A stretch of 64,000 bases of DNA, taken from contig JANXCC010000002.1 in NCBI GenBank assembly GCA_025060395.1, positions 1 to 64,000 on the forward strand, given 5' to 3'. The notes beneath the pieces were generated by a model. The model saw nothing but the letters and a program-made list of their open reading frames with translations, did not search any database and was not told where the DNA came from. Positions within the stretch are counted from its first letter, which is position 1. Each line of letters opens with the position of its first letter. The position numbers were made by a program, and so were the translations under genes. Shown here piece after piece: positions 59,589 through 64,000 of this stretch. The DNA comes from Candidatus Bipolaricaulota bacterium (GTDB lineage: Bacteria; Bipolaricaulota; Bipolaricaulia; RBG-16-55-9; DRXL01).

Positions 59589-60422
59589 ATGATGAAGATC
59601 ATCTGGCATCCCAAGTGTTTGGAATATGGGACTCCGGGGCATCCTGAAGGCCCGGAGCGCCTTGTCCACGCCTATGCGTTCTTGAGTGATCCCACGTTGG
59701 GCTATGAGTTCGTCTTGGCTGAGCCTGCTTCAGAAGAAGATTTGCTTCGCGTTCACTCGCCTAGGCATATTGAGAACCTCAAGAAACTGCACTTCTATGA
59801 TCCCGACTCTCCCAGATATCCTAATATCTTTGAGTACGCGCAGCTCTCGGCGGGTGCGGCGATCCAGGCGATGAGGCTGAACGGCTTTTCGCTGATGCGC
59901 CCGCCGGGGCATCACGCGGCGCGCGAGCGCGTCGCCGGCTTTTGTTATCTGAATAATATCGCGATTGCCGTCAGAGCGTCGGGCAAAAAGACGCTGATTG
60001 TTGATATTGACGGCCATCACGGCGACGGCACCCAAGCGATCTTCCTCGGCGATCCCCAAGTCATATATATTTCGTTGCACAGTTTTCCCAACTATCCAGG
60101 GACAGGGCTGCGCCCAGAGCAGAACTGTTATAACTATCCGCTGCCCTTCAATTGTGGGGACAAGGTCTATCTGCAGACGCTCGACGAAGCTCTCACGTCG
60201 ATAGATCTGAACGGGATCGAGCACGTAGCGATCTCAGCAGGGTTCGACACATACTATAAAGATCCGTTAGCGTCGCTAGGATTGACGACGGAGGGGTATT
60301 TTCGCATTGGGCAGCGTTTGAAGAAGCTGGGGCTGCCGACGTTTGTCGTGCTCGAGGGCGGCTATTGGGTCGAAGATTTGGGCAGAAATATTCATGCGCT
60401 GCTGAGTGGGCTCAGCTCTTAG
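59589..60422 (+). CDS. Histone-deacetylase-family amidohydrolase
   Basis: 277 aa. LMRPPGHHAARERVAGFCYLNN (tandem His), VDIDGHHGDGTQ (Zn Asp/His), ISAGFDTYYKDPLA (second Asp) and LEGGY: complete zinc site. Bacterial members deacetylate polyamines, acetoin-utilisation targets or other amides. Tandem ATGs at 59589/59592 with no SD. Its stop overlaps the convergent C45 peptidase by 4 nt. Confidence 0.9.
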   Translation: MMKIIWHPKCLEYGTPGHPEGPERLVHAYAFLSDPTLGYEFVLAEPASEEDLLRVHSPRHIENLKKLHFYDPDSPRYPNIFEYAQLSAGAAIQAMRLNGFSLMRPPGHHAARERVAGFCYLNNIAIAVRASGKKTLIVDIDGHHGDGTQAIFLGDPQVIYISLHSFPNYPGTGLRPEQNCYNYPLPFNCGDKVYLQTLDEALTSIDLNGIEHVAISAGFDTYYKDPLASLGLTTEGYFRIGQRLKKLGLPTFVVLEGGYWVEDLGRNIHALLSGLSS

Positions 60423-61585
60423 AGCTTCAGCATGCTGTACTCATGCTGGCACGGCGGCCCGCTGGCGATGAGAAGCGTCTTTTCATGGAGGTCCATCACG
60501 ACCGACACAACAGTGGCGTAGCGCTCTTCTGGGGGAAAGTTTTCGTCGGGATGGCGACAGAGCGAGTAGGGGAAATCGTCGTGATCGCGTAAGATTTCTA
60601 TAGCTCGCTCAAGAGAGATCTGAGAGCTTGAGCGCAAGAGCTGCTGAACACGTGCTAAGCGCTGTTCGGTGCTGGGGCGCTTAGAAGTGTGAATCTGGCG
60701 CGTCAGTCCTACAGCGTTCAGATTAAGAAAGTGATTTGTGTGCGTGAGCCAGCCGTCTTGGGGAAAGATGCTGCTAACGCCCGTTGGAGCGGTCTCTAAG
60801 TCAATCGCTCTATCGGGCGCTTGGGCGATGAGAAAATTCGCAGAGACGCTGCGCTCGCCCTCGGTGACGACACGCACGGCTTGCTCAAAATCAGGGCAGC
60901 GCAAGACCTCCCAGCAGCGCACATGGAAGGGCTTGGAGAGCCGTGCCCAATTGTCGTGCTCCGAGTTCAGCCCGTTGATCGCCAGCCCCAAGCCTGACGA
61001 GTTTAAGCCGATCTTGCCCCCGACAATCCCTGCTTCGGTAAAACAGAGAATCTCGGGTATCCCTGGCTCACGAATTTTTAAGACGAGGCCTTGCACTTCA
61101 GGGATCCAGTCCCAGTTTTCGGCTAAGAGCAAGTGTCCGTTGGCAGTCTTAGTGGGCAAGACAGTGAAGCTGGTGCAGCCGTGGGACCTCTCCCCCAGCC
61201 CCTCCCCTAAAGGAGGAGGGGAGCCTCCCCCCTTCTTCAGGGAAGGAGACCAGGGGGTTAGGTCAGCATTGAGCACTTTACGCGTCTCTTCACTATAGAT
61301 TAATTCGTAGCGCGCGTTGAGCGCCGCGATCTCTAGCAGCTCTCTCCCAGAGCCTTCGGCGACGCCCCGCATCGCCTCAGCATAGCGGGGCGCAAGCTTC
61401 TCAATCACATCCAGATACAACCCTGAACGACGCAAGACTTCAGATTTGGGAAGTCCTGTCTCGCGCTCGAAGCGATAGAAATAGATCTCCAAATTCTTGG
61501 CGATCAGCTCACGTGCGAGCTGGCCGTGAGTGAGTCCTTGTTCGTAGGGGGTGCCCTCAAGCTCCAGGACCGGCAGCGTCTTCAT
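60419..61585 (-). CDS. C45-family (acyl-CoA:6-APA acyltransferase-like) peptidase with in-frame repeat insertion
   Basis: 388 aa from ATG 61585 (MKTLPVLELEGTPYEQGLTHG). Ntn-hydrolase fold of the penicillin acyltransferase family: nucleophile Cys137 in HGCTSFTVL, then LLAENWDW, GLNSSGLGLAING and LTHTNHFL. Family members cut themselves before the Cys. Immediately upstream, residues about 107-134 (LTPWSPSLKKGGGSPPPLGE) are encoded by an 80-nt palindromic repeat found elsewhere. ATGA overlap with the GNAT gene. Confidence 0.88.
   Translation of the reverse strand: MKTLPVLELEGTPYEQGLTHGQLARELIAKNLEIYFYRFERETGLPKSEVLRRSGLYLDVIEKLAPRYAEAMRGVAEGSGRELLEIAALNARYELIYSEETRKVLNADLTPWSPSLKKGGGSPPPLGEGLGERSHGCTSFTVLPTKTANGHLLLAENWDWIPEVQGLVLKIREPGIPEILCFTEAGIVGGKIGLNSSGLGLAINGLNSEHDNWARLSKPFHVRCWEVLRCPDFEQAVRVVTEGERSVSANFLIAQAPDRAIDLETAPTGVSSIFPQDGWLTHTNHFLNLNAVGLTRQIHTSKRPSTEQRLARVQQLLRSSSQISLERAIEILRDHDDFPYSLCRHPDENFPPEERYATVVSVVMDLHEKTLLIASGPPCQHEYSMLKL
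61185..61264. repeat. Palindromic repeat, copy 3, within a coding sequence
   Basis: GACCTCTCCCCCAGCCCC at one end and CAGGGGGTTAGGTC at the other; ends are inverted (GACCTC/TTAGGTC). Contains an inner CCTAAAGGAGG hairpin. Lies in frame inside the C45 peptidase gene. Confidence 0.75.
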
Positions 61586-62541
61586 GCGAACTCCTTCACG
61601 AACGTGATCCACGCGGGCTGACGCACAAAACCCAGCTTCTCATTGATCGCTAGCATTCCTACATTCGTACTGTCGTTCCATGTCTTGATGACTTCATAGC
61701 CATGTGATCGGGCGTACTCGATCGTCTTGAGCTTGAGCGCCATCGCGACGCCTTTGTTACGGTACTCGCGGCGCACGCCCGTCAACCCTTGGTATAAATC
61801 TTTCGGCTCACCCTGACTGCGCCGGAGGTTGCTCAGCCCTATATATTTTTCGCCGTCCTTGGCGATGAAGTACCCCTCAGCGATCGCGTCGGGGTGCTCG
61901 ATGCTATATCGCAAGAAGTGCTCGAAATCTACAGGCGTGTACTGATCGGGATGGGGCACGTCTTCCATAACGAGCACGTAGAGTTCATAGAGCTTCTTGA
62001 GACAAGCAGGGTCGCGCTGGCGCTCCTCCGCGAGCGTAGAGATCGTCAAGCCATGAGCTGAGAACTTTTCTAAATAGTGCGCGAATTTGGCAAAGTTGAA
62101 TGTTTGCACGGCTAGGCGTGACTCCCAGGAGCGTCTCGTCTCAGCAAAGCCATTCTTATAGAGAAACTGAAGACTGCGCGAATAATCCTCGCGGGCGCTG
62201 GTGAAGACGCGCACGGCGTTGAGCGCTCGCAGATCACTCTCGATCTGTTCATAGAGTGCCCGCCCAATGCCCTGTCTTTGAAATTCAGGATGGACGCCGA
62301 CGTAGACCCAGAACTTCTGAGGATGGAACATGCCGGGCATATGATTGTATTCGGCGTGACCCACGACGCGGTCACTTATTTCAGCGACGTAGCGCTTGAA
62401 GATAAATCTCGTTTTATCAAAGTGCTCGTCATCGTAGCGGATCTCGTCGGCGTGGTAGCGATAGTCAGGGTAGATTGCGTTGTCGATCTGGGCGAGGGCG
62501 TCGTAATCATCAGGGGTAAATTCACGAATATGGAAGTTCAT
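61582..62541 (-). CDS. Tandem GNAT-domain acetyltransferase
   Basis: 319 aa from ATG 62541. First GNAT: residues 1-155 with acetyl-CoA loop VHPEFQRQGIGRALYE. Second: 165-319 with TGVRREYRNKGVAMALKLK. Both keep the Q/RxxGxG/A motif. Double-GNAT proteins include mycothiol synthase-like enzymes; the substrate is unknown. Starts 8 nt after the encoded CCA end of tRNA-Arg with no SD; a frame reading through the tRNA is not coding. Confidence 0.9.
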   Translation of the reverse strand: MNFHIREFTPDDYDALAQIDNAIYPDYRYHADEIRYDDEHFDKTRFIFKRYVAEISDRVVGHAEYNHMPGMFHPQKFWVYVGVHPEFQRQGIGRALYEQIESDLRALNAVRVFTSAREDYSRSLQFLYKNGFAETRRSWESRLAVQTFNFAKFAHYLEKFSAHGLTISTLAEERQRDPACLKKLYELYVLVMEDVPHPDQYTPVDFEHFLRYSIEHPDAIAEGYFIAKDGEKYIGLSNLRRSQGEPKDLYQGLTGVRREYRNKGVAMALKLKTIEYARSHGYEVIKTWNDSTNVGMLAINEKLGFVRQPAWITFVKEFA

Positions 62542-62549
62542 GAGAGTGT

Positions 62550-62625
62550 TGGTACGCCCGGGAGGACTTGAACCTCCGACCTCTGGCTCCGCAGGCCAGC
62601 GCTCTATCCCCTGAGCTACGGGCGC
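62550..62625 (-). tRNA. tRNA-Arg (GCG)
   Basis: Acceptor GCGCCCG with CGGGCGT (terminal G-U), D-arm GCTC/GAGC, anticodon arm CTGGC-CTGCGGA-GCCAG (anticodon GCG), T-arm GGAGG-TTCAAGT-CCTCC, discriminator A, CCA encoded at 62552-62550. 76 nt. Anticodon GCG rather than the usual ACG of bacterial tRNA-Arg. Confidence 0.95.
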
Positions 62626-62643
62626 ACGCGGCGCGTGGGCTCG

Positions 62644-62658
62644 CCAGACTTCGTCTGG
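62644..62658. repeat. Short palindrome upstream of tRNA-Arg
   Basis: CCAGACTTCGTCTGG, reverse complement of the hairpin at 58907-58921. Beside it GTGTACAGTCC resembles GTGCACAGTCC at 58898, so the two RNA loci share a small module. Confidence 0.55.
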
Positions 62659-62782
62659 CAAAGGTGTACAGTCCAAGCGAAGCCTAGCTGGTCAATTCTA
62701 GAGCATAGCAGCCCAGTGTGCAACTCACAGTGATGCTTTTCTTTGTGGAGCTATCTCCCTTCTATGTGCTATTATAAAAACT

Positions 62783-64000
62783 ATGCCCAAGACCGAGGTC
62801 TTAGAAGCCCGAGCTTCTGGGCAAGTCTCGCTGAGTCTGGCGCGGATCGTGCGTGCCTGGTGGCCCTTGGCCGCCAGTTGGATGCTCATGGGACTAGAGC
62901 TTCCCGCGGTGAGCGCTGTCGTCGCACGGCTTCCAGAACCGCAGATCAATCTCGCAGCTTACGGTATCGTCTTCGCGCTCTCGATGATCATCGAGTCGCC
63001 CATTATTATGCTCTTGGCAGCCTCGACAGCCCTCAGTAGAGACTGGGATTCGTATCTCAAAGTGCGACGCTTCATGATGCAGGCTGGGGCGTTCTTAACT
63101 GCGCTGCACGTCGTGATCGCTTTCACGCCCCTATATTATTTTGTCGTCGTGAATCTCATCGGGGCTCCAAGTCAGATTATTGAGCCAGCTCGCTGGGGCT
63201 TAATGCTCATGACCCCCTGGACGTGGTCCATCGCCTATCGGCGGTTCAATCAGGGGGTCTTGATTCGCTTTGGGCACTCTGAGACTGTTGGCTTAGGCAC
63301 GGTCGTGCGGCTCAGTGCCAATCTCGCGGTGCTCGGTCTTGGATATCTCTTGAAGATGCCAGGGATCGTTGTCGCAGCGAGCGCTGTTGCTATGGGCGTG
63401 ATGAGCGAAGCGTTCTTTGTTGGGCTGCGCGTGCGTCCGTGCTTACAGAGACTGCGCCAGATCGTGCCCGATGGAGACCCGCTCACGCTGCGCGCGTTCT
63501 TGCGCTTCTACGTTCCGTTGGCGCTGACGTCCCTCTTGACTTTGGTAGTGCAGCCCATCGGGAGCGCCGCGATCAGCCGGATGCCGGGAGCGTTGGAGTC
63601 TCTAGCAGTCTGGCCAGTGGTGTCGGGGCTGCTCTTTCTGTTGCGCAGCACTGGGATCGCCTATAACGAAGTCGTCGTGGCGCTCTTAGGCGAGCTGAGG
63701 GCCGAAGAGAGCCTGCGACGCTTCGCGAAGATCCTCTCGCTTTCTCTGTCGGCAATTCTCTTGCTTGTGGCTGCGACGCCACTGGCAGGGCTTTGGTTTA
63801 GAGGGCTGTCGGGTTTGTCCCCGGCGTTAGCCGATCTCGCACAATCCAGCTTGTGGTATGCCCTGCTCTTGCCGGCGTTCAGCGTCTGGCAGAGTTTCTA
63901 TCAGGGATCTTTAGTCTACTCTCGCCGGACGCGCGGGGTCACTGAAGCGATGGCGCTCTCTTTAGCAGTCAGCAGCGCGATCTTGAGCGCAGGGGTGCTC
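62783..64000 (+). CDS. Polytopic membrane protein, MATE/MOP-flippase-like, cut by right edge
   Basis: Open from ATG 62783 to the last base (406 codons, no stop). About ten or more TMs; starts PKTEVLEARASGQVSLSL, then ASWMLMGLELPAVSAVV, YGIVFALSMIIESPIIML and a central IAYRRFNQGVLIRFGHS. The 'RRFNQGVL' loop and helix pattern resemble MOP-superfamily exporters (MATE/MurJ side). TATTAT with upstream TGC (62767-62775) is an extended -10 just 7 nt before ATG; no SD, so leaderless. Substrate unknown. Confidence 0.75.
   Translation, partial: MPKTEVLEARASGQVSLSLARIVRAWWPLAASWMLMGLELPAVSAVVARLPEPQINLAAYGIVFALSMIIESPIIMLLAASTALSRDWDSYLKVRRFMMQAGAFLTALHVVIAFTPLYYFVVVNLIGAPSQIIEPARWGLMLMTPWTWSIAYRRFNQGVLIRFGHSETVGLGTVVRLSANLAVLGLGYLLKMPGIVVAASAVAMGVMSEAFFVGLRVRPCLQRLRQIVPDGDPLTLRAFLRFYVPLALTSLLTLVVQPIGSAAISRMPGALESLAVWPVVSGLLFLLRSTGIAYNEVVVALLGELRAEESLRRFAKILSLSLSAILLLVAATPLAGLWFRGLSGLSPALADLAQSSLWYALLLPAFSVWQSFYQGSLVYSRRTRGVTEAMALSLAVSSAILSAGVL

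Noticed and set aside
62542-62676. Longer N-terminus for the GNAT protein
   Set aside because: It is the translated tRNA-Arg gene.
1-64000. CRISPR arrays, rRNA genes, transposase or integrase genes
   Set aside because: No regularly spaced direct repeats, no rRNA signature, and no DDE, HUH or tyrosine-recombinase motifs were found in the frames I read.

Overview
This 64 kb window is bacterial chromosomal DNA from a Gram-negative-type (diderm), probably anaerobic organism. It has a LolA-like periplasmic protein, lipoproteins with clear lipoboxes, ferredoxin-dependent 2-oxoacid oxidoreductases instead of a pyruvate dehydrogenase, PEP synthase, and several genes of archaeal flavour: a cupin-type phosphoglucose isomerase, an archaeal-type NMN adenylyltransferase and a eukaryote/archaea-like GlcNAc-1-P transferase. 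This fits a deep-branching, possibly thermophilic candidate phylum such as Bipolaricaulota (Acetothermia/OP1). That placement is inference: no rRNA is present to settle it.

Layout. 1-3.1 kb: a secreted S8 subtilase (cut by the left edge) and a secreted modular protein. 3.2-15.9 kb: a minus-strand surface-polysaccharide operon with five glycosyltransferase genes (one a GT4-GT2 fusion), a methyltransferase, an alkaline-phosphatase-fold/nucleotidyltransferase fusion, UDP-xylose synthase, UDP-glucose dehydrogenase and a Wzm/Wzt-type ABC exporter. 15.9-17.7 kb: a truncated HEPN ORF, a MraY/WecA-family transferase and a Uma2 nuclease-fold protein. 17.7-24.3 kb: a PadR-controlled module of ABC ATPase, two FtsX permeases, a LolA-like protein, a HEAT-repeat protein and an SRPBCC protein. 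24.4-28.9 kb: a P-loop kinase, tRNA-Cys and tRNA-Val, a DUF4139 protein, a phosphohexomutase and a BsuPI-type lipoprotein. 29-32 kb: a gene graveyard containing a Phd/YefM antitoxin with two frame breaks and a secreted S1 protease split by about 2 kb of foreign-looking DNA that encodes a zinc-ribbon protein and an HTH protein. 32-33.3 kb: two lipoproteins.

33.3-37.9 kb holds the most interesting regulatory unit. PEP synthase is divergent from a protein fusing an XRE helix-turn-helix to a degenerate GalU-like sugar nucleotidyltransferase domain. Three copies of a TTCAC-N3-GTGAA-type palindrome overlie both promoters, and a cupin phosphoglucose isomerase follows. I read this as a one-component regulator of gluconeogenesis that senses a sugar phosphate or sugar nucleotide.

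37.9-41.1 kb: Wzz-like protein, WecB and a WecA-like transferase. 41.2-44 kb: HD hydrolase, NadM, Rdx protein, thioredoxin-fold protein and SOD. 44-51.9 kb: a six-gene, fully overlapping operon for two 2-oxoacid:ferredoxin oxidoreductases, in which one subunit of each complex is fused to a GltD-like NAD(P)H/FAD module. 52-64 kb: housekeeping genes (coaE, tlyA, an aspartate aminotransferase, mscL), a WD40 protein, SRP RNA, tRNA-Ser, tRNA-Arg, an HDAC-family protein, a C45 peptidase carrying an in-frame palindromic repeat, a tandem GNAT protein, and a flippase-like membrane protein cut by the right edge.

Two patterns recur. Many genes start 5-10 nt after a good -10 box and lack a Shine-Dalgarno sequence, so they are probably leaderless. 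A palindromic repeat with GACCTC...TTAGGTC ends occurs three times.
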